From Pseudomonas tensinigenes (lineage in GTDB: Bacteria; Pseudomonadota; Gammaproteobacteria; Pseudomonadales; Pseudomonadaceae), in contig NZ_CP077089.1 of assembly GCF_014268445.2 (NCBI RefSeq), forward strand, positions 5,727,001 to 5,791,000: a stretch of 64,000 bases of DNA. Direction: 5' to 3'. Positions 8,854 to 17,778 of the stretch are shown in pieces; the stretch's first letter is position 1; each line of letters starts with the position of its first letter. The notes under the pieces were generated by a model. The model saw only the letters and a program-made list of their open reading frames with translations, did no database searches and was not told the DNA's origin. The position numbers were made by a program, and so were the translations under genes.

Positions 8854-9498
8854 TTAGGCGCGCACAAACGGGTTTTCGCGCATCTCGTCACCCAGACGCG
8901 TATCCGGCCCATGTCCGGTCACCACGGTCGCGTCCTCGTCCAAGGTGTATAGCCGCTGCTTGATCGAACGCACGATGGTCGCCTGATCGCCGCCCCACAA
9001 ATCCGTGCGCCCTACGCCGCGACGAAACAACGTGTCGCCGGCTATCAACAGCTTAGCCTCGGAAAACCAAAAGCTCATGGAACCGGGGGTATGTCCCGGC
9101 GTATGCAAGGCAACGCCGCAGCCGCAGGCGAGTTCCTCATCGTCGCTCAGCCAGCGATCCGGCGATGGCACCGGAACATATGGCACACCGAACATCTGGC
9201 ATTGCATTTCGAGGTTATCCCAGAGGAACTGGTCTTCCTTGTGTAAATGCAGGGTCGCCCCGGTTTTTTCCTTCATCTGCCCGGAGGCGAGAAAGTGATC
9301 GAGATGCGCATGGGTGTGAATGATGCTGACGACTTTCAGGCCATGCGCATCGAGACGCGCCATGATCAGGTCGGGGTTGCCGCCCGGGTCGACGACGATG
9401 GCCTTCTTCGTTACAGGGTCGCCGATGATCGTGCAGTTGCACTGAAGCGGGCCGACGGGGAATGTTTCGCGAATCAGCGAGATGCTTTGAACGGTCAT
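8854..9498 (-). CDS. Metallo-beta-lactamase-fold hydrolase (YcbL/glyoxalase II-like)
   Basis: A 214-residue MBL-fold enzyme with the metal signature HTHAHLDH (61-68), later ligands in HTPGHTPGS and AGDTLF (Asp), and His in VVTGHGPDT. Length and pattern match the short YcbL-type glyoxalase II group, which hydrolyses thioesters such as S-lactoylglutathione. Catalytic preference is inferred only from family. It is divergent from the RTX protease gene. Confidence 0.88.
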   Translation of the reverse strand: MTVQSISLIRETFPVGPLQCNCTIIGDPVTKKAIVVDPGGNPDLIMARLDAHGLKVVSIIHTHAHLDHFLASGQMKEKTGATLHLHKEDQFLWDNLEMQCQMFGVPYVPVPSPDRWLSDDEELACGCGVALHTPGHTPGSMSFWFSEAKLLIAGDTLFRRGVGRTDLWGGDQATIVRSIKQRLYTLDEDATVVTGHGPDTRLGDEMRENPFVRA

Positions 9499-9705
9499 TG
9501 AAAAATCCCTGGAGTCTGGACGAACGGTCGTGCGTTTTTATCAAGAATTCTACGTCACCACCGATACAGAAGGCCCAGCCGCTTATTTGACGTCATTAAA
9601 AAAATATAGTGGCAATATAATGTCAATCGCCATTTTCTCGTGCAAAATTGACATCTGTAGCGGCCACATTCAGGAAGGGCCGCAGCCTACTCTGGAAAAA
9701 TCCGC
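9499..9705 (+). promoter_or_regulatory. AT-rich upstream region of the RTX protease gene
   Basis: This region is markedly richer in A+T than its surroundings (A-run around 9598-9604). It contains TATAAT at 9616-9621, a TGACGTCA palindrome at 9588-9595, and TTGAC motifs at 9587 and 9648. The -35 and -10 boxes are not at standard spacing (23 bases), so an activator may be needed. No clear Shine-Dalgarno sequence precedes ATG 9706; GGA lies about 12 bases upstream. Confidence 0.4.
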
Positions 9706-12700
9706 ATGCCCCGTCCAACTGGTTTCACCGTAAGCAGAACCTCGAACTCTACTGGCAGCATCCAGCTCGACAGCCTGATTTCCGGTTATCAATGGCAAAG
9801 CACACAGCCAAACGTGCCCGGGGCAGTGACGGACCTGACTTACAGTTTCATCAAGCCCAACAGCTCCTATTTCGCCACCGCATACAGCTCCACCAATGAA
9901 TACAATGCTGTTTACTCACTGACCTACGGTCAGCAGATTGGTGTAGCCGACGCGCTGGCTACCTGGAGTGCGGTTGCCAACATCACTTTCACGATGACCA
10001 GAGATAACGTCTTGGGTGTCGGTGATCTGCGCTTTGGTGGTTTCTCGCTGATGGACCCCAAGATCGCTGCCTGGGCCTACCTGCCGGATGATACGCCCAA
10101 GGGAGGAGACGTCTGGATCGGCCCGGCAACGGATAACCCGATGCCTGTCAAAGGCTCCTACGATTTCCTGACCTTCGTGCATGAGATTGGTCATGCCATC
10201 GGTCTCAAGCACCCCTTTGAAGCCAGCCCGGGCAACGGGACCATTCTTGCCCCGGCAATGGACGACGTCCGCTATACGGTCATGAGCTATAACGACTCAT
10301 ATTCCTATCAGCCGACGACACCAATGCTTCTGGATATCATGACCATCCAGAACATGTATGGTGCCAACACCCTGTGGCAATCGGGGAACAATGTTTACCA
10401 ATGGGCATCGGACCAATCCGTATTCGAGACGATCTGGGACACGGGTGGTTATGATGTAATCGACGCCAGCAATCAGCTCGCTGCGGTACGCATCAACCTC
10501 AACGAAGGCCAATTCAGCCAGATAGGCCAGGCGTTCCTGAATCTCGATACGCTGACCGCGTTCAATGAGGGCCTGACAATTGCTTACGGCACTAAAATCG
10601 AAACGGCCATTGGCTCTGCATTCAACGACACCCTGATCGGTAACGACCTGAACAACTCGCTGGATGGTGGAGCAGGCGCAGACACCATGGACGGTGGTGC
10701 CGGCAATGACACCTACTATGTAGACAACATCAATGATGTCGTTATCGAGCGAGGCACATCCCTGACAGAAATCGACACGGTGAATGCCAGTGTCAGTTTC
10801 ACCCTGGGCGCAAATATCGAGAACCTCAACTTACTGAACTACGACAACATCAACGGCATCGGCAACGATCGCAATAACGTGATTACCGGCAACGCCGGGA
10901 ATAATATTCTCGACGGCGGCACAGGTGCCGACACCCTGATCGGTGGCGCCGGAAACGACACTTACCTGGTCGATAACTACGGCGATGTCATTGTTGAGTC
11001 CAGCAATTTTCTCTTTGAGATCGACACCGTTCAGTCCTCGGTCAACTGGGCCCTCGGCGCCAACCTGGAAAATCTCACTCTTATCGGCACCGGCAACATC
11101 GCCGGTAACGGCAACGCCCTCAACAACGTGCTGATCGGCAACGATGGCAACAACGAACTCAATGGTCTGGGTGGCCTGGACACCATGATCGGCGGCAAAG
11201 GCAACGATGCCTATGTCCTTGACCAGTCGGGCGAACTGGCGCTGGTGCAGGAAAAGGCTAACGAAGGTGTCGACACCCTTTATATCGGCTACGCGGCGAC
11301 CTTCAGAACCGGCACCATCGACCTTAGCAGCAACCCTCTGCAAAATTTCGAGAACGTCACCCTCAATGGTGCGGGCCAGTTCACCGTCATCGGTAATGAC
11401 CAGAACAACACACTGCTCGGCAATGCCGATGCCAACACCCTTCAAGGCGGTGCGGGCGACGATATTCTGGACGGTCGCGCAGGTGCGGACACGCTGATTG
11501 GCGGAACCGGCAACGACACCTACGTCGTCGACAACTATGGTGATGTCATCACTGAAACCAGCACACTGCCTGGCGAAATCGATACTGTTCGCTCCTCCGT
11601 CAACTGGGTTCTGGGCGCCAACCTGGAAAACCTCACCCTGACCGGCTCCGGCAACATCGCCGGCAGCGGTAACGCACAGGACAACGTGCTGATCGGCAAC
11701 GACGGCAATAACGAACTCAATGGCATGGCAGGCCTGGACACCATGATCGGCGGCAAGGGCAACGATGCCTATCTGCTTGACCAGACCGGTGAACTCGCAC
11801 TGGTTCAGGAACTGGCCAACGAAGGCACCGACACCCTCTACATCATGTACGGCTCCACGCCACAGACCGAGACCGTTGACCTGAATGCCGGTAATCTGCT
11901 GAACGTCGAAAACGTCACGTTGCTCGGTGCAGGCCGGTTCACCGTCATGGGGAATGGCTCGAACAACACACTGACCGGCAACAGCGGGGACAACATCCTC
12001 GACGGCAGTGTGGGTGCCGACACCCTGATCGGTGGAGCCGGAAACGACACTTACGTGGTCGATAACTACGGCGACGTCATTATCGAGAGCAGCACCCTGG
12101 CCAGTGAGATCGACACCGTTCGCTCCTCCGTCAACTGGGCACTGGGCGCCAACCTGGAAAACCTCACTCTCACCGGCACCGGCAACATCGCCGGTAACGG
12201 CAACGCCCTCAACAACGTGCTGATCGGCAACGATGGCAACAACGAACTCAATGGTCTGGGCGGCCTGGACATCATGATCGGCGGCAAGGGCAACGACGCC
12301 TACGTACTGGATCAGGCGGGTGAACTGGCGCTCGTGCAAGAGTTGGCCAGCGAAGGTAACGATACGTTGTACCTCATGTATGCAGCGACGCCCTCGACGG
12401 CCGCCGTGAACATCAGTCTTGCTAACCTGGCCAATATCGAGAACGTCACAATCAAGGGTGCCGGCGCGTTCACGATACAAGGTAACGATCTGAACAACAT
12501 CCTGATCGGCAACAGCGACGCCAACACGCTCAATGGTGGCCTGGGAGCCGACACCATGAACGGCGGCGCCGGCAACGACACTTACTACATTGACAATATT
12601 GGCGACGTGATTGTTGAAACCAACGCAGCGCTCAATGAGGTCGACTCTGTCTTGTCGACCCTGAGCTACACGCTTGGCGCCAACCTGGAAAATCTTTCGT

Positions 12701-14742
12701 TGCTTGGCAATGCGAACATCAACGCGACCGGCAACGAGCGCAACAACAGTCTGAACGGCAACGCAGGCAACAACATTCTCGATGGTGGTGCGGGTGCCGA
12801 CGTCATGTTTGGAGGTGCCGGCGACGATACCTACATCGTCGACAACTATGGTGATGTCGTCATTGAGGACAGCACACTGCCTGGCGAAATCGACACTGTT
12901 CGCTCCTCCGTCAACTGGGTTCTGGGCGCCAACCTGGAAAACCTCACCCTGACCGGCTCCGGCAACATCGCCGGCAGCGGTAACGCACAGGACAACGTGC
13001 TGATCGGCAACGACGGCAATAACGAACTCAATGGCATGGCAGGCCTGGACACCATGATCGGCGGCAAGGGCAACGATGCCTATCTGCTTGACCAGACCGG
13101 TGAACTCGCACTGGTTCAGGAACTGGCCAACGAAGGCACCGACACCCTCTACATCATGTACGGCTCCACGCCACAGACCGAGACCGTTGACCTGAATGCC
13201 GGTAATCTGCTGAACGTCGAAAACGTCACGTTGCTCGGTGCAGGCCGGTTCACCGTCATGGGGAATGGCTCGAACAACACACTGACCGGCAACAGCGGGG
13301 ACAACATCCTCGACGGCAGTGTGGGTGCCGACACCCTGATCGGTGGAGCCGGAAACGACACTTACGTGGTCGATAACTACGGCGACGTCATTATCGAGAG
13401 CAGCACCCTGGCCAGTGAGATCGACACCGTTCGCTCCTCCGTCAACTGGGCACTGGGCGCCAACCTGGAAAACCTCACTCTCACCGGCACCGGCAACATC
13501 GCCGGTAACGGCAACGCCCTCAACAACGTGCTGATCGGCAACGATGGCAACAACGAACTCAATGGTCTGGGCGGCCTGGACATCATGATCGGCGGCAAGG
13601 GCAACGACGCCTACGTACTGGATCAGGCCGGTGAACTGGCGCTCGTGCAAGAGTTGGCCAATGAGGGCACTGACACCCTCTACATCAACTACGCCGCAGC
13701 TACCCAGACCCGAACCATCGATCTTGGCCTGAGCAACCTGCACGATGTCGAGAATGTCACGTTGCTAGGCGCCGGCCAGTTCACCGTCATCGGTAATGAC
13801 CAGAGCAACACTTTGCTCGGCAATGCCGATGCCAACACCCTTCAAGGCGGTGCGGGCGACGATATTCTGGACGGTCGCGCAGGTGCGGATACGCTGATTG
13901 GCGGAACCGGCAACGACACCTACATCGTCGACAACTATGGTGATGTCGTCATTGAGGACAGCACACTGCCTGGCGAAATCGATACTGTTCGCTCCTCCGT
14001 CAACTGGGTTCTGGGCGCTAACCTGGAAAACCTCACCCTGACCGGCACCGGCAGCATCGCCGGCAGCGGTAACGCACAGGACAACGTGCTGATCGGCAAC
14101 GACGGCAATAATGAACTCAATGGCATGGCAGGCCTGGACACCATGATCGGCGGCAAGGGCAACGATGCCTATCTGCTTGACCAGACCGGTGAACTGGCAC
14201 TGGTTCAGGAACTGGCCAACGAAGGCACCGACACCCTCTACATCATGTACGGCTCCACGCCGCAGACCGAGACCGTTGACCTGAGTATCGGCAACCTGCT
14301 GAACGTCGAAAACGTCAAGTTACTGGGGCTCGGTCAATTCACGCTCACTGGCAACAACTTGAACAACACGCTGACTGGAAACATCAATGCCAACATCCTG
14401 GATGGAGGCTTCGGTGCCGATACCCTGACCGGTGGTGGCGGTGCCGATATCTTCAAGTTCGGCGCCGTAAACGAAATGGGGGTCGGGGCCAACCGTGATG
14501 TCATCACTGACTTCAGCAGCCTCCAGGGCGATAAAATCGACCTGACCCACTTTGATGCCAACTTACTGACCGCCGGTTTCAATGGTTTCACATTCATCGA
14601 TGGCAACGACTTTACTGCGGCCGGGCAAGTCCGCTTCTCCGACCACATTCTCTCCGGAAACGTCTCCGGAGGCCCTGGCGCTGACTTCGAAATTCAGTTG
14701 GTGGGTGTTAATAGTCTGAGTGCCAACGACCTGGTCGCCTGA
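9706..14742 (+). CDS. Serralysin-like (M10) RTX metalloprotease, very large, internally duplicated
   Basis: At 1,678 residues it is over three times the usual serralysin length (about 480). The N-terminal zinc protease domain carries HEIGHAIGLKH (159-169, ligands His159, His163, His169), catalytic Glu160, and Met-turn VMSY (192-195). From about residue 300 to 1640 it is made of RTX nonapeptides (GGAGADTMDGGAGNDTY type) alternating with eight blocks built on LGANLENLTL. The C-terminus (GADFEIQLVGVN, then DLVA) has the look of a type I secretion signal; no Sec signal peptide is seen. Calcium would fold the repeats outside the cell. No ABC exporter, membrane-fusion protein or protease inhibitor gene lies nearby, so export must use a system encoded elsewhere. 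The substrate is unknown. Confidence 0.9.
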   Translation: MPRPTGFTVSRTSNSTGSIQLDSLISGYQWQSTQPNVPGAVTDLTYSFIKPNSSYFATAYSSTNEYNAVYSLTYGQQIGVADALATWSAVANITFTMTRDNVLGVGDLRFGGFSLMDPKIAAWAYLPDDTPKGGDVWIGPATDNPMPVKGSYDFLTFVHEIGHAIGLKHPFEASPGNGTILAPAMDDVRYTVMSYNDSYSYQPTTPMLLDIMTIQNMYGANTLWQSGNNVYQWASDQSVFETIWDTGGYDVIDASNQLAAVRINLNEGQFSQIGQAFLNLDTLTAFNEGLTIAYGTKIETAIGSAFNDTLIGNDLNNSLDGGAGADTMDGGAGNDTYYVDNINDVVIERGTSLTEIDTVNASVSFTLGANIENLNLLNYDNINGIGNDRNNVITGNAGNNILDGGTGADTLIGGAGNDTYLVDNYGDVIVESSNFLFEIDTVQSSVNWALGANLENLTLIGTGNIAGNGNALNNVLIGNDGNNELNGLGGLDTMIGGKGNDAYVLDQSGELALVQEKANEGVDTLYIGYAATFRTGTIDLSSNPLQNFENVTLNGAGQFTVIGNDQNNTLLGNADANTLQGGAGDDILDGRAGADTLIGGTGNDTYVVDNYGDVITETSTLPGEIDTVRSSVNWVLGANLENLTLTGSGNIAGSGNAQDNVLIGNDGNNELNGMAGLDTMIGGKGNDAYLLDQTGELALVQELANEGTDTLYIMYGSTPQTETVDLNAGNLLNVENVTLLGAGRFTVMGNGSNNTLTGNSGDNILDGSVGADTLIGGAGNDTYVVDNYGDVIIESSTLASEIDTVRSSVNWALGANLENLTLTGTGNIAGNGNALNNVLIGNDGNNELNGLGGLDIMIGGKGNDAYVLDQAGELALVQELASEGNDTLYLMYAATPSTAAVNISLANLANIENVTIKGAGAFTIQGNDLNNILIGNSDANTLNGGLGADTMNGGAGNDTYYIDNIGDVIVETNAALNEVDSVLSTLSYTLGANLENLSLLGNANINATGNERNNSLNGNAGNNILDGGAGADVMFGGAGDDTYIVDNYGDVVIEDSTLPGEIDTVRSSVNWVLGANLENLTLTGSGNIAGSGNAQDNVLIGNDGNNELNGMAGLDTMIGGKGNDAYLLDQTGELALVQELANEGTDTLYIMYGSTPQTETVDLNAGNLLNVENVTLLGAGRFTVMGNGSNNTLTGNSGDNILDGSVGADTLIGGAGNDTYVVDNYGDVIIESSTLASEIDTVRSSVNWALGANLENLTLTGTGNIAGNGNALNNVLIGNDGNNELNGLGGLDIMIGGKGNDAYVLDQAGELALVQELANEGTDTLYINYAAATQTRTIDLGLSNLHDVENVTLLGAGQFTVIGNDQSNTLLGNADANTLQGGAGDDILDGRAGADTLIGGTGNDTYIVDNYGDVVIEDSTLPGEIDTVRSSVNWVLGANLENLTLTGTGSIAGSGNAQDNVLIGNDGNNELNGMAGLDTMIGGKGNDAYLLDQTGELALVQELANEGTDTLYIMYGSTPQTETVDLSIGNLLNVENVKLLGLGQFTLTGNNLNNTLTGNINANILDGGFGADTLTGGGGADIFKFGAVNEMGVGANRDVITDFSSLQGDKIDLTHFDANLLTAGFNGFTFIDGNDFTAAGQVRFSDHILSGNVSGGPGADFEIQLVGVNSLSANDLVA
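11584..12317 (+). repeat. Exact long internal DNA repeat, copy 1
   Basis: About 734 bases that I read as identical to 12895-13628, offset 1,311 bases (437 codons). The first mismatches are T/C at 11583 against 12894 and G/C at 12318 against 13629. Synonymous sites are also identical, so the copies are recent or kept alike by gene conversion. Confidence 0.9.
12895..13628 (+). repeat. Exact long internal DNA repeat, copy 2
   Basis: Second copy of 11584-12317. A third, nearly identical stretch (13777-14280, offset 2,400 bases from 11377-11880, with a few substitutions) follows, so the region is a set of related tandem RTX modules. Confidence 0.9.
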
Positions 14743-14782
14743 CACTCCATCACCACAGGATCTGCTTGCAGATCCTTACCTG

Positions 14783-14822
14783 AAAAAAAATGCCCCGAAC
14801 CTTGGTCCGGGGCATTTTTTTC
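14783..14822. terminator. Bidirectional rho-independent terminator
   Basis: ATGCCCCG...CGGGGCAT stem with an A-run on the left and a T-run on the right, placed between the converging RTX protease and luxR-type genes. Confidence 0.92.
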
Positions 14823-14840
14823 GGGTCAGTCTTATGACCG

Positions 14841-17576
14841 TCAGGTGAGCAGTCCTAGCCCCTTAGCCCGTGCGACCGCCTGTGTGCGCCGCTCGACGCC
14901 CAACTTGCTATTGATGTGACTTGCGTGGGTTTTCACCGTATGTAACGAGATGAACAGCTGTTCGCTGATTTCCTGGTTTGAACAGCCCAGTGCGATCAGG
15001 CGAAGCACCGCCAGCTCTCGACTGCTGAGTTGCTCGGCTGCTACCGGATCCGCAACCGAACGAGTGGCAGGTAGCGGAAGATGCACGAGCAACTGCTGGC
15101 TGACATCGCTCGAAGCGCTCAAGGCCAGTTGCCCGCGCAACCAATCTGCATGCTCTCTGAGCAAGGCATCGAATGGCTGCAGCACGCCGCCGGTTGCGGC
15201 CTCCAACGCCTGGTGCAACGCTTTACGCGCTTCGGGCTCGCGTGCGCCCGCCAACAGCAACGCCACCTTCTGCGTCAACGCCATCACACTGAGCAACTGT
15301 CGCCCGGTTTGCTGACCGTTTTCATGCAATACGTTCAACCGCCCCTCGGCGAGCATGGGTTGCCCTTGAATCATGTCGAGCAACGCCTGTTGCAGTTCAA
15401 CATGCAACGGCAACTGAGGATGAAACTCCGGCGGCGCTGCAGCGCGCTCGCCCGTGTATGTCTGGCCAAGCCGCGCCAGCCACGCCTCGGCCAGATCGGT
15501 GCGGCCCTGCGCCAGCCACAGTTCACATTTGACCAGCGTGATCATCGCCAGATAGTAGATCGGCGGCACGTCCCAGATATGCATCAGGCGTTCGGCCTCA
15601 GCGAGTTCGGCAAAGGCCTTGGCGAACTCGCCACTGCTGCCGTCCAGTCGAGCGATCACGCAGTGGCCGATCAACACGCTGATATCGCGACAGGCGCGTG
15701 CCTCGCCGATTCCGGCCAACAAACGCACGCGTGCTGCCTGGGGCTGCAAGCGCATGGCCAACAGAAAACCTTCATACAACGTCAGCCTTGCGCGCACCGC
15801 ATACAGGCGTTGTGGCGACAAGCCGCGCAAGCGCTCCAGGCCCTGATGGACTTCATCGAGAGCACGCAGGATTTCGCCGCGAGCCTGCAACACCCGCGCA
15901 CGATCGTAGTGTGCCAGCGCTTCGAACAACGGATTGCCGACGCGCTGCGCCAACTCCAGGGATTCGCGGTTAAGTCCACGTGCGCGCCACAGATCGCCGT
16001 CGGCAATGGCCAGATTGGACAAGGTCGATAAACACATCAGCCGCTGGCCATAGCGTTTGGCCGGCAGGCTTTCCAACGCTTCGCTGCAATACCTGAGGGT
16101 CAACTCACGATGGCCGCGGCCACGGGCAATGATCCCGCTCAACGCCAGCCATTGCGCCAGCATCGACTTTTGCGCCGTGGCCGATGGCGCCGGCAGGAAA
16201 CGGCTCAGATGGCTGGACAACTCTTCGGCGGCATCGAGCTGACAGGCCAGCCCCAACGCCCAACTATAGAGAACGATCAACCGCGGCGTGCTGATCAGCA
16301 GACTGTCGGGCAAGTCCATTTTCCAGCGCAGCAGCATGCCGACGTTCTGCTCGGCCAGCAGTTGTTCTTCGGAAAGGTTCTGCACCAGATTCGCCGCCAC
16401 ATCGAGATGGCCGGCGCGCAACGCCTGTTCGACCGCCTCATCCAGCAGCCCCTGCGCGTTGAACCAGCGACAGGCGCGCAGGTGCAACGTCGCGGTCGGC
16501 ACCATGGCTTGAGCAATCGGTCGGCTGCGCAGCAGATCCGAGAACAGATGGTGATAGCGATACCAGTGGCCGTGCTCGTCCAGCGGCACCAGAAACACCT
16601 GATGCGCCAGCAGGAAACGCAGAATTTCGGCACTGTCGTGAGCTTCACGGACGGCATCGCACAGTTCGCTGCAAAAACGCTCTTGTGGTGCGGTGTCGTA
16701 GAGAAAGGCCTGCACTTCGGCGGGCAGGCAATCGATGACTTCTTCCAGCAGATAATCGCGGATCAGCCCTTCCCCGCCGTTCAGTGCTTGTGGCAGCGCC
16801 GCATCGCTGCCCGCTTCGGACACCGCCAGCAACCAGAAACGCAAACCGGCGACCCAGCCTTCGCTGCGCTGGATCAGGTTTTCCAGTGCCTCACCGCGCA
16901 GGGAACTGCTGTGGCGATCGAGCAAGGTCAGAGCTTCGTCGTGGGTCAGGCGCAGATCCTGCTCATGCAGCTCCAGCAACTGCCGGGACAGGCGCAAACG
17001 TGCCAGATGCCAGTCCGGGCGCTGGCGACTGGTCACCATCACCAGCAAGCCATCGGGCAGATGATTGAGGAAAAACTGCAGACAGCGGTCGAGTACCGGA
17101 CCTTGGGCAAGATGGTAATCGTCGAGCAACAGCAGCAACGGCTTGGCGGGATCGAGGTGCAGGGTCAACTCATCGAGCAAGCCGTCGAGCCATTCTTCGA
17201 AGGCAAATGGCTGATGGCGCTGGCGCATTTTCAGCAGGCCGAGTGCGCGACTGCCCAGTTGCGGAAAGTAGTCCTGCAAGCCTTCAAGCAAACGTTCAAG
17301 AAAGCGTCCGGGGTCGCTGTCACGAGGGCTCAGCCCCAGCCAGAGACTTTGCCAGTGCGCCGGCAGACTCTGACAAAACTCCACTGCCAGCGAGCTCTTG
17401 CCGAACCCGGCGGGAGCACTGACCAGCAACAGGCGCCCAGCGAGCCCGGCCTGCAGGCGCTCGCAAAGGCGTGGTCGCAAGACATAGCCGTCAGGCAACG
17501 GCGGGCGAAAAAAACGCCCGTCCAGTGCCGCGACGGCAACGCTTGCGGGACCCGGAAGTGGGGACAGATCGGTCAT
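14841..17576 (-). CDS. LuxR-family transcriptional activator, MalT/AlkS-like
   Basis: This 911-residue STAND-type regulator has an N-terminal NTPase with Walker A APAGFGKSS (54-62), a long winged-helix/TPR-like sensor region (about 250-830), and a C-terminal LuxR helix-turn-helix (about 850-905, LSSRELAVLRLIALGCSNQE, then HTVKTHASHINSKLGVERR). Such proteins oligomerise on ATP and a small inducer to activate transcription. The architecture equals MalT and AlkS. It lies directly downstream of DUF1329, DUF1302 and AlkK-like genes on the same strand and is the likely activator of that cluster; an inducer such as an alkane, alcohol or fatty acid is inference. Confidence 0.88.
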   Translation of the reverse strand: MTDLSPLPGPASVAVAALDGRFFRPPLPDGYVLRPRLCERLQAGLAGRLLLVSAPAGFGKSSLAVEFCQSLPAHWQSLWLGLSPRDSDPGRFLERLLEGLQDYFPQLGSRALGLLKMRQRHQPFAFEEWLDGLLDELTLHLDPAKPLLLLLDDYHLAQGPVLDRCLQFFLNHLPDGLLVMVTSRQRPDWHLARLRLSRQLLELHEQDLRLTHDEALTLLDRHSSSLRGEALENLIQRSEGWVAGLRFWLLAVSEAGSDAALPQALNGGEGLIRDYLLEEVIDCLPAEVQAFLYDTAPQERFCSELCDAVREAHDSAEILRFLLAHQVFLVPLDEHGHWYRYHHLFSDLLRSRPIAQAMVPTATLHLRACRWFNAQGLLDEAVEQALRAGHLDVAANLVQNLSEEQLLAEQNVGMLLRWKMDLPDSLLISTPRLIVLYSWALGLACQLDAAEELSSHLSRFLPAPSATAQKSMLAQWLALSGIIARGRGHRELTLRYCSEALESLPAKRYGQRLMCLSTLSNLAIADGDLWRARGLNRESLELAQRVGNPLFEALAHYDRARVLQARGEILRALDEVHQGLERLRGLSPQRLYAVRARLTLYEGFLLAMRLQPQAARVRLLAGIGEARACRDISVLIGHCVIARLDGSSGEFAKAFAELAEAERLMHIWDVPPIYYLAMITLVKCELWLAQGRTDLAEAWLARLGQTYTGERAAAPPEFHPQLPLHVELQQALLDMIQGQPMLAEGRLNVLHENGQQTGRQLLSVMALTQKVALLLAGAREPEARKALHQALEAATGGVLQPFDALLREHADWLRGQLALSASSDVSQQLLVHLPLPATRSVADPVAAEQLSSRELAVLRLIALGCSNQEISEQLFISLHTVKTHASHINSKLGVERRTQAVARAKGLGLLT

Positions 17577-17713
17577 GGCCGGCTCTTGTTCGAATTGCTG
17601 TTGGCGGCATTGCAGATGTCCGCAGACTAGCCTTAAACGAACCGGTTATGAAGGTTGCTGCTACAAATGGCTACAAAAAGGCTACACCCTCCTGTAGCTC
17701 CCCCCTACAAAAG
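17577..17713 (-). promoter_or_regulatory. luxR-type promoter region with phased GCTACA repeats
   Basis: GCTACA occurs at 17660, 17670 and 17681, spaced 10 and 11 bases, followed by an inverted TGTAG at 17693 and another CTACA at 17705. Spacing close to one helical turn suggests binding sites on one DNA face, upstream of the luxR-type start at 17576. Confidence 0.45.
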
Positions 17714-17748
17714 CAAAAAAAAACGCCCCGAACCAGTCGGGGCGTTTT
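17714..17748 (-). terminator. Terminator after the DUF1329 gene
   Basis: On the minus strand AACGCCCCGACTGG pairs with the CCGGGGCGTT side and runs into a T-rich tract (complement of the A-run at 17716-17723), ending the DUF1302-DUF1329 transcript before the luxR-type gene. Confidence 0.8.
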
Positions 17749-17778
17749 CACGAGGATGCGGCCTCGGGTTACAGCGGG

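Noticed and set aside
10831..13743. Very long reverse-strand open frame (970 codons) across the RTX gene
   Set aside because: It is the complement of repetitive RTX coding sequence; its product is a low-complexity Val/Asp/Gly-rich repeat with no family resemblance.
14841..17576. Naming the regulator alkS or malT
   Set aside because: Only the architecture is shared; alkane hydroxylase and maltose genes are absent, so no symbol is given.
16110..17630. Plus-strand open frame opposite the LuxR-type gene
   Set aside because: Gln/Ala-rich antisense product; the LuxR-type protein has a Walker A motif and HTH.
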